Shown: positions 40,696 through 51,124 of the stretch, one piece after another
Layout: each line of letters opens with the position of its first letter
Position numbering within the stretch: the stretch's first letter is position 1
Translations under genes and position numbers: made by a program
Assembly (NCBI RefSeq): GCF_001639285.1
Contig: NZ_LWMW01000044.1
Location: 1 to 64,000, forward strand
Direction: 5' to 3'
Length of the DNA stretch: 64,000 bases
Origin: Methanobrevibacter cuticularis
GTDB lineage: Archaea; Methanobacteriota; Methanobacteria; Methanobacteriales; Methanobacteriaceae
Notes under the pieces: model-generated
What the model was told of the DNA's origin: nothing
Database searches by the model: none
What the model saw: the letters and a program-made list of their open reading frames with translations, nothing else

Positions 40696-41517
40696 ATGTT
40701 AAAAGTTGCTGTAACTGGAGCTGGGGGAAGAATGGGCTCTGGAATCATTAAAAAGATTGTTGAACAAGAAGATATGAAACTGGTAGCTGCTATTGAAATA
40801 CCAAACACTCAACTTCAGGGAAAAGATATTGGGGAAGTAATTGGTATTGGAAGTATTGGTGTTGATGTTAATGGTGCTGAAAAACTTGAAGATATCTTAA
40901 AATCAGCTAAACCGGATGTTTTAGTTGATTTTACAATAGCTAGTGCAGCATTTGAATCAATTAAAACAGCAGCAAATATGGGTGTTAATTTAGTTGTAGG
41001 AACGACTGGATTTACAGAAGAACAATCAAATGAAATAAACGATATAATCAGAAAAACTAATGTCAAATCTGTTATTTCTTCAAACATGGCAATTGGTGTC
41101 AATGTATTTTTTAAAATTTTGAAAGATTTAGCACCAGTTTTAGATGATTTTGACATTGAAATCATTGAAGCTCATCACAATAAAAAGAAGGATGCTCCTT
41201 CTGGAACAGCTATGACCGCTTTTGAAGTAATAGCTAAAGAATTAGATAGAAATACTGAAGAAGTAGGTATTTTTGGAAGAGAAGGAATTGTAGGGGAACG
41301 AACAAAGAAAGAAATTGGTTTGCATGCTATTCGTGGAGGAGATATAGTTGGAGATCACACAGTAATGTTTGTAGGTGAAGGAGAAAGATTAGAAATCACT
41401 CATAGAGCCCACACTAGAGAAGTTTTCATAGCTGGAGTGATGAGGGCCTTAAAATTTGTTAGTAGTGGTGAACCTGGAAAAGTTCATGACATGGCTGACG
41501 TTTTAGGTATTAAATAA
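40696..41517 (+). CDS. dapB: 4-hydroxy-tetrahydrodipicolinate reductase DapB
   Basis: A 273-residue NAD(P)H-dependent reductase. The Rossmann loop GAGGRMGSGI is at residues 8-17, 'VGTTGFT' near 101 is conserved, and the catalytic EAHHNKKKDAPSGTA (158-172) has both histidines and the lysine. Length is normal. It follows dapA by 30 bp and precedes asd by 127 bp. Confidence 0.95.
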   Translation: MLKVAVTGAGGRMGSGIIKKIVEQEDMKLVAAIEIPNTQLQGKDIGEVIGIGSIGVDVNGAEKLEDILKSAKPDVLVDFTIASAAFESIKTAANMGVNLVVGTTGFTEEQSNEINDIIRKTNVKSVISSNMAIGVNVFFKILKDLAPVLDDFDIEIIEAHHNKKKDAPSGTAMTAFEVIAKELDRNTEEVGIFGREGIVGERTKKEIGLHAIRGGDIVGDHTVMFVGEGERLEITHRAHTREVFIAGVMRALKFVSSGEPGKVHDMADVLGIK

Positions 41518-41644
41518 TCTGAAAGTCTCTTATAATAATATTTAATAAGTTAATAATTAAATTATAATTATAGAATACTAATTATATATTAAAAATTTTA
41601 ATCCACTGATTCAATTAATATAATAATATGAAAAGGATGATAAA

Positions 41645-42694
41645 ATGGTAAATGTAGGAATACTTGGTGCAACTGGAATGGTAGGACAAAGATTTATCCA
41701 AATTCTGGATAAACATCCTGATTTTGAAATAACTGCTTTAACAGCTTCTTCTCGCTCAGCTGGTAAAAGATACGAAGATGCTACAACTTGGTATCTTGAT
41801 GATGCAATGCCTGATTCTGTTAAGGATATTATAGTGACTGATACTGATCCAACTGAAGTATCTAATAATGTTGAAATAGTATTTTCTTCACTACCTACTG
41901 AAAATGCAGCTATTGTAGAACCAAAGTTTGCAAAAAACTATATTGTGGCTTCCAATGCTAGTGCTATGAGAATGAAAAAAGATGTTCCTCTTGTTATTCC
42001 TGAAGTTAATCCTGAATTCTTAGATCTCATTGAAATACAACAAAGAAATAGGGGATGGGATGGATTTATTGTAACAAACCCTAATTGTTCAACCATAGCT
42101 TTGACATTAACATTGAAACCTATATATGATAGCTATGATATAAATAGAGTATATGTCTCCACTATGCAAGCAGTTTCTGGTGCAGGTTACAATGGTGTCC
42201 CTTCTATGGCTATTGTCGATAATTTAGTTCCATACATTGGTGGAGAAGAGGAAAAAATGGAAAGTGAAACACTTCATTTACTTGGAACTCTTGATGGTTC
42301 AGATGTTACAAATGCTAATTTTGGTTTATCTGCATCTTGTCATAGGGTAGCTGTTGTAGATGGTCATACTGAGGCTGTTTTTGTAGAATTAGATAATGAT
42401 GTTGATATTGAGGATATTAAAAATACAATGAAAAATTTTAAAAGTATTCCTCAAGACCTTAATTTGCATTCTGCTCCAAAAAATCCTGTATTAATTAGAG
42501 AAGAAAATGACAGACCTCAGCCTAGAATGGATAGAAATACGAACAATGGAATGTCTGTAACTGCAGGAAGGCTTAGAAAAGATCCCGCATTTGAAAATAG
42601 TTTTAAATATATTTTAGTAGGACATAACACTGTCAGAGGAGCCGCAGGAGCATCTATTTTAAATGCAGAATTAATCAATAAAACAATTCTTTAA
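41645..42694 (+). CDS. asd: aspartate-semialdehyde dehydrogenase
   Basis: A 349-residue archaeal/fungal-type enzyme that reduces aspartyl phosphate to the semialdehyde. It has the NADP loop GATGMVGQR (8-16), the nucleophile C148 in NPNCST, and a later conserved histidine in '[13 protein letters not shown]'. AAGGATG lies before the ATG. Its product is the DapA substrate, so lysC, asd, dapA and dapB provide four consecutive steps. Confidence 0.95.
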   Translation: MVNVGILGATGMVGQRFIQILDKHPDFEITALTASSRSAGKRYEDATTWYLDDAMPDSVKDIIVTDTDPTEVSNNVEIVFSSLPTENAAIVEPKFAKNYIVASNASAMRMKKDVPLVIPEVNPEFLDLIEIQQRNRGWDGFIVTNPNCSTIALTLTLKPIYDSYDINRVYVSTMQAVSGAGYNGVPSMAIVDNLVPYIGGEEEKMESETLHLLGTLDGSDVTNANFGLSASCHRVAVVDGHTEAVFVELDNDVDIEDIKNTMKNFKSIPQDLNLHSAPKNPVLIREENDRPQPRMDRNTNNGMSVTAGRLRKDPAFENSFKYILVGHNTVRGAAGASILNAELINKTIL

Positions 42695-43754
42695 AATTCT
42701 TCTATTTTTTCTCTTAATTTAAATTATTAATTAGTTTTAAATGTTAAAATTAATTCAAAATATTAAATTAGTTTTAAATGTTAAAATTAATTTATATTAT
42801 TAAATTAGTTTAAAATATTAAAATTAATTCAAAATATTAAATTAGTTTTAAATGTTAAAATTAATTTATATTATTAAATTAGTTTAAAATATTAAAATTA
42901 ATTCAAAATATTAAATATCTACCTAATATTAAAATCTACCTAAATATTAAAATTAATTTAAATTATTAATTAGCTTAAAATGTTAAAATTTACTTAATGT
43001 TAAAATTTACATTTTGTTTCTTTTTTGATAATATAATTTTTTTATTTTTATTATAAATGGTTTTGAGTATTATGATTAGCCTTTAAACATTATTATTATC
43101 TTTTTTCATGAAATAATATAATTTATATAGTAACTAGATACTCTTTGTAAAATTAAAGGAAGAGTGATGATGGATTATTAATAATTTTGTTTTTTTTCTT
43201 ATTATTCTATAATTTTTGTTTTTAATTTTTTCGATAAAAATATCTGATGAGTGTATGAAAAAATTCATGCTTATAATAGTTTTTGTTAATTAGATTTTAT
43301 TCATATTATAATCTTTAGAAACTAGTATTAACGTATTATTAATAATTTTGTTTTTTTTCTTATATTTTTATTAAATTTGTTATTAATTTCGTTATATTAT
43401 TATATACTCAATCAAATAGCTATAATTTCTGTTAAAAAAGGTATAAGCATCATATTTATCCTTAATATAACGTTATATATTTTAATTTTTTTTATAGAAA
43501 ATTATATATACGATTAAGTTCATATATATACAAGATTAGTGTTCATTATACGATAGAAAAGCTATTATCATTGTACTGACTAGTTAATGTAATATTTGTT
43601 CAGTGCAATGGCTATTAGCAACAAAATAATTATGGATATAACACATTTTTGGAAATTTTACCATTATTTTCTGCTACTTGTAGTTACTACTATTGTTATA
43701 ATTTCACTAAAATATGTCATACTTTTACTAAATTTAAATAGGGGTGATCAATAA
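42695..43754. other. 1.06-kb intergenic region upstream of adhesin 3
   Basis: Holds the 73-bp repeat array at 42730-42915 and, further right, a 29-bp direct repeat (TATTATTAATAATTTTG plus a T run) near 43176 and 43336. The adhesin 3 promoter should be in the last 300 bp, but no single TATA box stands out. No gene seen. Confidence 0.55.
42730..42915. repeat. 73-bp compound tandem repeat, about 2.5 copies
   Basis: Units combine two related 36-37 bp halves, TTAGTTTTAAATGTTAAAAT and TTAGTTTAAAATATTAAAAT, each with a TTAATT arm. Degenerate copies continue to about 43010. Confidence 0.85.
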
Positions 43755-46700
43755 ATGAGAAAAATGGAAAGTATTTCAAATAATAGAATTGATGCTAAAG
43801 TTTTGGCAATGCTGATGATTTTAGGGTTTTTACTAGTAGTAATTACTTCTTCAGTTTCGGCTGCTGATATTCATGTTTCACCAACTGGAAACGATTCTGG
43901 TTCTGGTAGTGGTCTTGATCCTAAAGCTACTATTAAAAATGCAACAGATTCTGCAAATTCACTTGATAATGTGATTTTAAGCAATGGGACATTCACTGGT
44001 AATGGGAACTATAACATATCAGTTTCAAAGGATTTACATTATATAGGTATCAATAACAATGTCATAATTGATGCAAATGGTACAGGGCCGATATTTAATA
44101 TCCTGCCTGGAATTGTAGTAACATTTCAAAACATAACATTTAGGAATGGGTTGACTACTGGTAATGGTGCGGCCATATATGTTGATGGAAGTACTGTTCG
44201 TATTCAATCATGTCAATTTTTGAACAACACTGCATATCATGGTGGTGCTATCTATTGTAATGATGGTGGTTTGAATGTGAATAGTTCTAGTTTTTTCAAT
44301 AACACTGCAAATGCTGATGGTGGTGCCATATATACTTTTAATGCATCTAATTGGTTTGTAACAAACTCTACTTTTGTTAATAATAGTGCTAGCAGTGATG
44401 GTGGTGCTATTTATAATAATCGTGGTGATTTAGTCTTAGTTGCAGATTCTAACTTCACTAATAACTCTGCAGATTATGATGGTGGTGCTATCTATAATGA
44501 AGATGGCTATGGTTTTTATGTATGGACTTCTAACTTCACTAATAATTCTGCAAAAATTGATGGAGGAGCTATTAGAAATTATAATGGTTATTATTTCGTA
44601 CTTAATTCTTGTAATTTTATTAATAACTCTGCAGGTTATACTGGTGGTGGTTTCTACACTAATGGTAACACTATTATTGTTTTTGATTCTAACTTCATTA
44701 ATAATTCTGCAAATGCTGGTGGTGGTGCTATTAGGAATCAGAATGGTGATAATTTCACACTTATGCGTTCTAACTTCATTAATAATTCTGCAAATGCTGA
44801 TGGTGGTGCCATCTACAACTCTTATGGTGCTAATTTTAATATAAATGATTCTAATTTTGCTGATAATTATGCAAGTAGTAATGGTGGTGCTATTCGAAGC
44901 TATTTCGGTGACAACTTCACTGTAAATAACTCTAATTTTACTAACAACACTGCAGGTTATGATGGTGGCGCGGTATTCAATTCTTATAGTGATAAGTTCA
45001 CTGTGACCAACTCTAATTTCAATGAAAATACTGCGATGGTTGATGGTGGTGATATCGGCAATGTTAACGGTAATAATTTCGCTGTGAGTAACTGTACTTT
45101 CACTGCTGATTCTGCTGGTCATGATGGTGGTGCTATTTATAATTCTTATGGTGATAATTTTACTGTAACTAATTCTACTTTCACTGCTGATTCTGCTGGT
45201 CATGATGGTGGTGCTATTTACAACAATCGTGGTGATAATTTTGCTGTAAGTAATGTTAACTTCATTAATGATTATGATGGTCATGATGGTGGTGCTATTT
45301 ACAATAATTATGGTAATAATTTCACTGTTAGTAATTCTAACTTTACTAATGATTCTGCTAGTCATGATGGTGGTGCTATTTACAGTAATCACGGTAGCTT
45401 TATTCTGAATAACGTTAACTTCATTAATGATTCTGCTAGTCATGATGGTGGTGCTATTTACAATAACCAGAGTAGTCTTACTTTGAATAACGTTAATTTC
45501 ATTAATGATTCTGCTAGTCATGATGGCGGTGCCATCTTTAATAATGCTAATGATTTTGTTGTGAATAACTCTAGTTTCATTAATGATTCCGCGGGTCATG
45601 ATGGTGGTGCCATATTTAACACTGGTAACAATTTCACTGTTAGTAATTCTACTTTTGTTAATGATTCTGCTGTTCATAGCGGCGGAGCTTTATATAATAA
45701 TGGTTTGAATGCTACTGTTATTGATTCCAGTTTTGTAGGTAATAATGCTGTTTATGGTGGTGGTATTTATGCTGCAGGTAGTATGAATATTTCTAGGTCT
45801 AATTTTACCAATAATAGCCAAGCTATTGGTGTCAATACAACTAATCTTAGTGTGAACAATAATAATATACTTCATAATGGTATTGGTGTTCAATTTTTAT
45901 TGAATAATAAAAATTATACTGTGGATTGGCTGAAAAATAACACTGTTGTTAATAACACTTACGCGGTTTCTATTGCTGGGTTGAGTTCTAGTTATGTTAT
46001 TGAGGACAGTTTAGTTGGTAATTATAATGGTATTCTTTTCACTGGTGTGAATAACACTGTTCATAATACTTCGGTGAGTGGTATTTCTGGTGTTGCTGTG
46101 ACTTTCGATCCTGTTTCTGTAAATAATACTCTTTATAACTCTACTATAAGTGGTGATTCTTATGCGATTGCTATTTCTGGTATTGGTAATAAGATATTAA
46201 GTTCTACTATTTTAAATAATGGTAGGGGGATTGTTGTAAGAGCTGATGCTAAAAACACTGTTATTAATTATAATCGTATTCTTAATGATACGAATGCTAC
46301 TGGTTATAATCTTGAAAACCATGGTGTTAATACTAATGCTGATTTGAATTGGTGGGGTAGTAATTCTCCCCGGGTCTCAGGTATTAACTTAAAATATTGG
46401 TATGTGTTACAACTTTCAGCTAATAGCTTTAATACTACTAAAAATGCTACAAGATCTTTTGCTGAGGGTAGTAAGGTTCTCTTGAAGTATATGTTAACTA
46501 CTAATAAACCAGTTGCTAATGATAAGAGTAGGCTGCCTTATTTCTTAGTGGAAGTGATTTTACCTAATGGAACTATTGTTGTTAAAGATATTCGGACTAC
46601 TAGTATTCTTTATCCTTTAACTGTAACTGATAATCAGACTTATAGATTAGAGTCTATTTCAGATAATGAGGATTTACTTTTAGTCATTAATAGTTCTGGT

Positions 46701-46877
46701 GAAACTCCAGTCCCACCAGTTCCACCAAGCCCACCAAGCCCATCAGGCCCTTCTAATGCTTCAAGTTCAGGATTTAATCCTGCTCTAGCAAAGATGGAAT
46801 CTACTGGTGCCCCTATAGGTCCATTAATTGTAGTTTTAATGAGCTTATTAGGTCTTGTAGGTTATAGGAAAAAATAA
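43755..46877 (+). CDS. adhesin-like surface protein 3 (1040 aa)
   Basis: A 1040-residue secreted protein. A signal peptide (about residues 14-36, 'LMILGFLLVVITSSVSA') precedes 'DIHVSPTGNDSGSGS', a start common in right-handed beta-helix proteins. About 22 repeats of 23-24 residues follow (NNSAxxDGGAIYNxxGxNFxVxNSNF). A cap region ends with a Pro-rich linker ('PVPPVPPSPPSPSG'), then 'STGAPIG', a membrane helix and basic end GYRKK. It shares the C-terminal layout of adhesin 1. GGGGTGA precedes the ATG. Confidence 0.92.
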   Translation: MRKMESISNNRIDAKVLAMLMILGFLLVVITSSVSAADIHVSPTGNDSGSGSGLDPKATIKNATDSANSLDNVILSNGTFTGNGNYNISVSKDLHYIGINNNVIIDANGTGPIFNILPGIVVTFQNITFRNGLTTGNGAAIYVDGSTVRIQSCQFLNNTAYHGGAIYCNDGGLNVNSSSFFNNTANADGGAIYTFNASNWFVTNSTFVNNSASSDGGAIYNNRGDLVLVADSNFTNNSADYDGGAIYNEDGYGFYVWTSNFTNNSAKIDGGAIRNYNGYYFVLNSCNFINNSAGYTGGGFYTNGNTIIVFDSNFINNSANAGGGAIRNQNGDNFTLMRSNFINNSANADGGAIYNSYGANFNINDSNFADNYASSNGGAIRSYFGDNFTVNNSNFTNNTAGYDGGAVFNSYSDKFTVTNSNFNENTAMVDGGDIGNVNGNNFAVSNCTFTADSAGHDGGAIYNSYGDNFTVTNSTFTADSAGHDGGAIYNNRGDNFAVSNVNFINDYDGHDGGAIYNNYGNNFTVSNSNFTNDSASHDGGAIYSNHGSFILNNVNFINDSASHDGGAIYNNQSSLTLNNVNFINDSASHDGGAIFNNANDFVVNNSSFINDSAGHDGGAIFNTGNNFTVSNSTFVNDSAVHSGGALYNNGLNATVIDSSFVGNNAVYGGGIYAAGSMNISRSNFTNNSQAIGVNTTNLSVNNNNILHNGIGVQFLLNNKNYTVDWLKNNTVVNNTYAVSIAGLSSSYVIEDSLVGNYNGILFTGVNNTVHNTSVSGISGVAVTFDPVSVNNTLYNSTISGDSYAIAISGIGNKILSSTILNNGRGIVVRADAKNTVINYNRILNDTNATGYNLENHGVNTNADLNWWGSNSPRVSGINLKYWYVLQLSANSFNTTKNATRSFAEGSKVLLKYMLTTNKPVANDKSRLPYFLVEVILPNGTIVVKDIRTTSILYPLTVTDNQTYRLESISDNEDLLLVINSSGETPVPPVPPSPPSPSGPSNASSSGFNPALAKMESTGAPIGPLIVVLMSLLGLVGYRKK

Positions 46878-46895
46878 TTCAAACGAACTTTTTTA

Positions 46896-46944
46896 GAGGA
46901 TTAAATTGATTATTTTCAAAAATCCTCACATTTTCTATTTTTTG
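46896..46944 (+). terminator. hairpin terminator of adhesin 3
   Basis: GAGGATT (46896-46902) pairs with AATCCTC (46921-46927), followed by ACATTTTCTATTTTTTG. It starts 19 bases after the stop codon. Confidence 0.6.
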
Positions 46945-46950
46945 TTAATC

Positions 46951-46990
46951 TGGTGTTTTTTTTATTGAATTTTATGTTTTTCTATTTTTT
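46951..46990. repeat. 40-bp sequence shared, inverted, with the flank of MITE C
   Basis: The reverse complement of this 40-bp segment matches 61952-61990 except for the length of one A run. A second partial copy follows directly up to the MITE at 47010. The sequence lies outside the MITE ends. Confidence 0.85.
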
Positions 46991-47009
46991 TATTGAATTT
47001 TATGTTTTT

Positions 47010-47300
47010 GAGAGTGTCTCATAAGTAAGATTTTTAAAAAATTTAATAAAAGTATTCATCATTTAAAATCTTTAAATATTGTATAACTACATATATTATT
47101 TTATTTATTAAAAATAATATTTAAAAAATCTATAAATTAAACTTAAAATAATATAGATTCTTTAAAAATTGAATTAAATAAAACAATTAATTTATTATAG
47201 CTATTAATACACATTTTATCAACTATTTAATATTTAAATGATTTCTATGGAAACTAATTTCATGAAAATTTCTAAAAAAAGTGACTTATGAGACACTCCC
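47010..47300. mobile_element. MITE copy B (291 bp, inverted)
   Basis: Inverted relative to copies A and C: GAGAGTGTCTCATAAGT at the left and ACTTATGAGACACTCCC at the right. The interior matches copy A at most positions. It lies between the terminator of adhesin 3 and the end of a decayed surface-protein gene, whose stop codon is only 4 bp away. Confidence 0.88.
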
Positions 47301-47304
47301 TTAA

Positions 47305-48093
47305 TTATTTCTTTTTGATTCTATTGTAGATATTGTGATTAGTAAAGTTAATAACAATAGCTACAATTGGAACTCCTGCATTTTTCATACCTGCATTCAT
47401 TTTTGTCATATTTGATATTTCCTCAGGAATGTCAATTTTTTCTTTAGAATCAATTGTATTATTCTCTTTAGAATCAATTGTATTATTCTCTTTAGAATCA
47501 ATTGTATTATTCTCTTTAGAATCAATTGTATTATTCTCTTTAGAATCAATTGTATTATTTTCTATTGGGTCACTTGTATTGTTTTCTGTTGGATTAATTG
47601 TTGGATCAACAGGATCAATCGGATCTGTTGGATCTACGGGGGATAGTATTAGTACAAATTTTCATGTTCATAAGTATAACTATTAAATAGCCAAATAAAT
47701 AAATCTTGTTGGTCAGTTCCATGCCCATCTCCAGTCATTCTAAAAATAAATTCATTTACTATACTGCTCCATCTGCTAACTGTATAATTACTACAATTAA
47801 TTTCTTTATTAGTGATTATTTTATTACTGTCTAAACTTTTCAAAACATTATGATAATCTTCATATGGAACAAAAGCTAAATCTTTGTTTTTACTTATATT
47901 CCCACACACCTTCTTGGAATTTATTGAATCCTGCAGTACTATTTAGCAAATCATTATTCCAATTTTCAACAACATACTCAATTACTCCTTCACGAACTGT
48001 AATATTGTTTTGTGTTTTAACTTTTTGATTTACTATTATTTTACTTTGCTCATTGACACAAACTGAATTATATATTATATTGTATCCTTTTCT
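47305..48093 (-). pseudogene. decayed adhesin-like/surface-protein gene
   Basis: Three minus-strand frames join into the C-terminal part of a secreted protein. The first (to about 47910) has 'NSTAGFNKFQEGVWEYK' then a stop. A +1 shift opens 47909-47649 ('DLAFVPYEDYHNVLKSL', 'FIFRMTGDGHGTDQQDLF'). Another shift leads to a Pro/Asp linker ('SPVDPTDPIDPVDPT'), five ENNTIDSK repeats and 'MKNAGVPIVAIV', the membrane anchor type of adhesins 1 and 3. A further shift within the anchor would restore a hydrophobic 'LLTLLITIS' end. No start or signal peptide remains. Confidence 0.75.
47441..47560. repeat. 24-bp tandem repeat, 5 copies (coding in the pseudogene)
   Basis: Five identical or near-identical 24-bp units (TCTTTAGAATCAATTGTATT plus ATTC) encode ENNTIDSK on the minus strand, a linker repeat before the membrane anchor. 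Confidence 0.93.
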
Positions 48094-48710
48094 TTAATTC
48101 AGAAGAATAGTAATGAACGATTTAGAAGAAAAATAAAGGAATATGTATTGTTGATGTATATATTCATAAAACCATGTGTAAATATGTCTTTCCCATAATA
48201 ATTAATTAAAATTAGGAATACTGAACAATATGCATTATTCTATAAAAACTAAGAATTATAAGTTTTATACATCACATTTATTATTTACAATTAATTTTAT
48301 ATATTATTAAATTTAATAAACATATGCTATTAAATAGAAACATATTGAAGCAACCATAGATAATTATATAATAATTATTTTACTGTTAGATTGATAACAA
48401 ATAAAAATAATTTGAGAAAATATTATAACAAAAAATTAGCTTATTATTCATTTTATTAAGAATCTAAACAAGATTAAGAAGACTATCAAATCAAAATATA
48501 GAATATAAAAAAATATAGTAAAATAGTTTAAAAGCTATGTTTATTTATTTTTTATCACTTAATCATTAAACAAATAATAGAAAATATTTAGTATTTTTAA
48601 ATAATAGAAATTATTTAGTATTTTTAAATAATAGAAAAAATTGAATATTTTTTGTTTTCTTAATATAGTAACATAGAAATTAATAAATAAAAATATTTAA
48701 GTGAGATATT
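48094..48710. other. 617-bp AT-rich intergenic region
   Basis: No gene, RNA or clear repeat was seen except a short direct repeat TTATTTAGTATTTTTAAATA near 48580-48640, just before the HTH gene. Confidence 0.5.
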
Positions 48711-48977
48711 ATGAAAAATATTATGTTATGGCTAGTTCTTGGTACTAAGGGAGGTAATAATCGTGCAAGAATAATGAAAAAATTGCATTCAAGACCCTAT
48801 AATGCAAATCAACTTAGTAAAAAATTACATCTCAATTATAGAACTATTTCTCACCATTTAAATATTTTAGAAAAAAATAATATAGTACCTTCAGCTGGAG
48901 AAAACTATGGCGTAATATATCTACTTTCAGACGAAGCAGAAAAAAATTACGATAGCTTAAATAATATATGGGTCTAA
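48711..48977 (+). CDS. ArsR-like winged-helix transcriptional regulator
   Basis: An 88-residue single winged-helix domain: 'RARIMKKLHSRPYNANQLSK' (helices 1-2), 'KLHLNYRTISHHLNILEKNN' (recognition helix) and a wing 'GENYGVIYLLSDE'. There are no metal-binding cysteines. AAGTGAG lies before the ATG. A small three-helix membrane protein follows 203 bp later on the same strand; such HTH plus small membrane protein pairs recur in euryarchaea, where the pair's role is not known. Confidence 0.85.
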   Translation: MKNIMLWLVLGTKGGNNRARIMKKLHSRPYNANQLSKKLHLNYRTISHHLNILEKNNIVPSAGENYGVIYLLSDEAEKNYDSLNNIWV

Positions 48978-49180
48978 ATAAAAGATAATTAGAATTATTT
49001 ACAATAGTCAGGTGATCATATAGTACTTCTCGTGACTTATCTAACATTCGATCATTAACAATTGAGTTTGGAAAAAAGCTCTAAAAACCTTTAAAAACAT
49101 GAATAAATACTTACAAACTGGAAAAAAATATTTTCCATTATTGTTTTGTCCATGTCAAAAAAGTTTGGAAAAATACTATA

Positions 49181-49459
49181 GTGATTTTTGAGTCAATACA
49201 AATAACACTTACTACAATAATAGTACTTATAAAACTTATAATTTTAGGTAGATTATTTAGTATATTTTTACAAAATTATTTCAAATTTAAAGCAAGATTT
49301 ACTATTGGATTATTAACATTTACTTCCCTTATAATAATTGAAAATGTGTTTACACTGGCAACTATTCTTCTATCCATCGATTTATTAATGCCATTAATTG
49401 AAAATATAATTGAATTAATGGGAATTATTGTTCTATATATACTAATAGCAAAGAATTAA
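49181..49459 (+). CDS. small three-helix membrane protein (92 aa)
   Basis: A 92-residue protein with a GTG start and three hydrophobic helices ('ITLTTIIVLIKLIILG', 'FTIGLLTFTSLIIIENVFTL', 'LIENIIELMGIIVLYILI'). It resembles in size and topology the DUF7521-like proteins paired with HTH genes in haloarchaea, though I cannot confirm the family. No strong ribosome site precedes the GTG. It may sense a membrane signal for the ArsR-like regulator upstream (inference). Confidence 0.65.
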   Translation: MIFESIQITLTTIIVLIKLIILGRLFSIFLQNYFKFKARFTIGLLTFTSLIIIENVFTLATILLSIDLLMPLIENIIELMGIIVLYILIAKN

Positions 49460-49591
49460 TAAATCTAATGAAAATTATTAATTTAAAAAGGTTTTAAGCA
49501 GTTATCAAAAATAAAAAAAGTCTTATTACTTTAAATCATTATCTATAATAGCTATATTTAGAATATCTGTTAAATTAGATATTCATAGAGA

Positions 49592-51124
49592 TTATTTTTC
49601 AATTAAATCATCAATAAAGTCCATATTCAAATTATTTTCCACTAACTGAGCTAACTTATCAATGGAATAATCTTTTTTAGTTTCATATGGATCATCACCA
49701 AATTTCTGTGTTAAACCTTTTTGTTTTCTAATATAGTTTAAAAAGGATCTTCTAAAATTATAGTTGTGAAATATACCATGTAAATATGTACCAAAGACAT
49801 TTCCTTCAATAGCTCCATCAAATTCACTATTTTTTGAATTACCAATACCTTTTATGAGTTTTAGTAGAGGTTTTGATCCTTTAAGCTCTGTTGTCCCCTC
49901 ATGAATTTCATATCCTCTTATAATACCATTTTCATTATTTTCAAGCCCATCATTTCCAATTTCATAATTTACAACTAAAATTCCTTCACTTTGTTGTACA
50001 ATCTTTTCCTCATCTAAGGAGAAATATGATTCTATTTCCAATAATCCTAATCCTTCTATTGTCCCCAATGGAGATTCTCTGTTAGATTCATCAAATATTT
50101 TTTTCCCCAATATTTGATATCCCCCACAAAGACCAACTACTGGGATTTTTTTAGCTAATTCTTTAATTCCATCTCCAATTCCAGATTCTTTAATAGCTAT
50201 CATATCTTCCACTGTGTTCCTTGTTCCTGGAATTATTATAGCATCTAATTCATCATCTTTAATGTTTTCATTTATATCTATCAGTTTTAAACCTACATCA
50301 TCTTCAAACTCAAATGGGTCTATATCTGTGAAGTTAGCTATTTTTGGAAGTCTAATCACTCCAATGGTTATGTCTCTATTTTTTTCAAATTTGTGTTCAA
50401 AAAGAGAAGCTGAATCTTCTTCTGGTAAGTGAAGGCTATGATCATAGGGTAAAACTCCTAAAACTGGAGCTTCAATTATTTTTTCTATTTTTTCTATTCC
50501 TGGCATGAGAATATCTAAATTTCCACTGAATTTGTTGATGATTACTGCTTTTAAACGTTTTCTATCATAATCATCTAAAAGTAAGAATGTTCCAGCTATT
50601 GATGCAAAAACTCCCCCTTTATCTATATCTGCTACTAACAATACATCCGCATCAGCCAAATGAGCTATCTCCATGTTAGCTAAATCTTCTTCCCTCATGT
50701 TTATCTCAGCAGGTGATCCCGCCCCTTCAATAAAAATCAAATCATATTCTTCATTTAAAATAGCTAATGATTCTTTAATAGCTTCAAGCGCTGTTTGTCT
50801 AAAATCATGTTGATAATCATAAAAATTCATATCACATATTGCTTTTCCTTGAATAATAACCTGTGATTTGAAATTTCCCTTTGGTTTTAAGAGAATAGGA
50901 TTCATGTGTATACTTGGTTCTATATCAGCTGCTTCTGCTTGCAATACTTGAGCAATAGCTATTTCTCCATTTTCTTTTGTAGTGTATGAGTTTAAAGACA
51001 TATTTTGTGATTTGAATGGAGCTACTTTATACCCTCTTCTTGAGTATATTCTGCAAAGAGCAGCTACCATAACACTTTTTCCTGCATTAGAAGATGTTCC
51101 TTGAACCATGATACATTTAGCCAT
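49592..51124 (-). CDS. cobyric acid synthase CobQ/CbiP
   Basis: A 510-residue amidotransferase that amidates four side chains of adenosylcobyrinic acid a,c-diamide. The N-terminal dethiobiotin-synthetase-like domain has the ATP loop GTSSNAGKS (9-17). The C-terminal class I glutaminase domain has its nucleophile C333 in 'VGLCGGYQILG' and histidine in 'GTYLHGIF'. Length is normal. I choose the ATG at 51124, 8 bases after GGAATG. It belongs to the same pathway as CbiD at 20795. Confidence 0.94.
   Translation of the reverse strand: MAKCIMVQGTSSNAGKSVMVAALCRIYSRRGYKVAPFKSQNMSLNSYTTKENGEIAIAQVLQAEAADIEPSIHMNPILLKPKGNFKSQVIIQGKAICDMNFYDYQHDFRQTALEAIKESLAILNEEYDLIFIEGAGSPAEINMREEDLANMEIAHLADADVLLVADIDKGGVFASIAGTFLLLDDYDRKRLKAVIINKFSGNLDILMPGIEKIEKIIEAPVLGVLPYDHSLHLPEEDSASLFEHKFEKNRDITIGVIRLPKIANFTDIDPFEFEDDVGLKLIDINENIKDDELDAIIIPGTRNTVEDMIAIKESGIGDGIKELAKKIPVVGLCGGYQILGKKIFDESNRESPLGTIEGLGLLEIESYFSLDEEKIVQQSEGILVVNYEIGNDGLENNENGIIRGYEIHEGTTELKGSKPLLKLIKGIGNSKNSEFDGAIEGNVFGTYLHGIFHNYNFRRSFLNYIRKQKGLTQKFGDDPYETKKDYSIDKLAQLVENNLNMDFIDDLIEK

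Noticed and set aside
44436-45677. A 413-codon minus-strand open frame opposite adhesin 3
   Set aside because: Same reason: antisense to coding repeats, Ile/Thr/Ser-rich, with no start signals.
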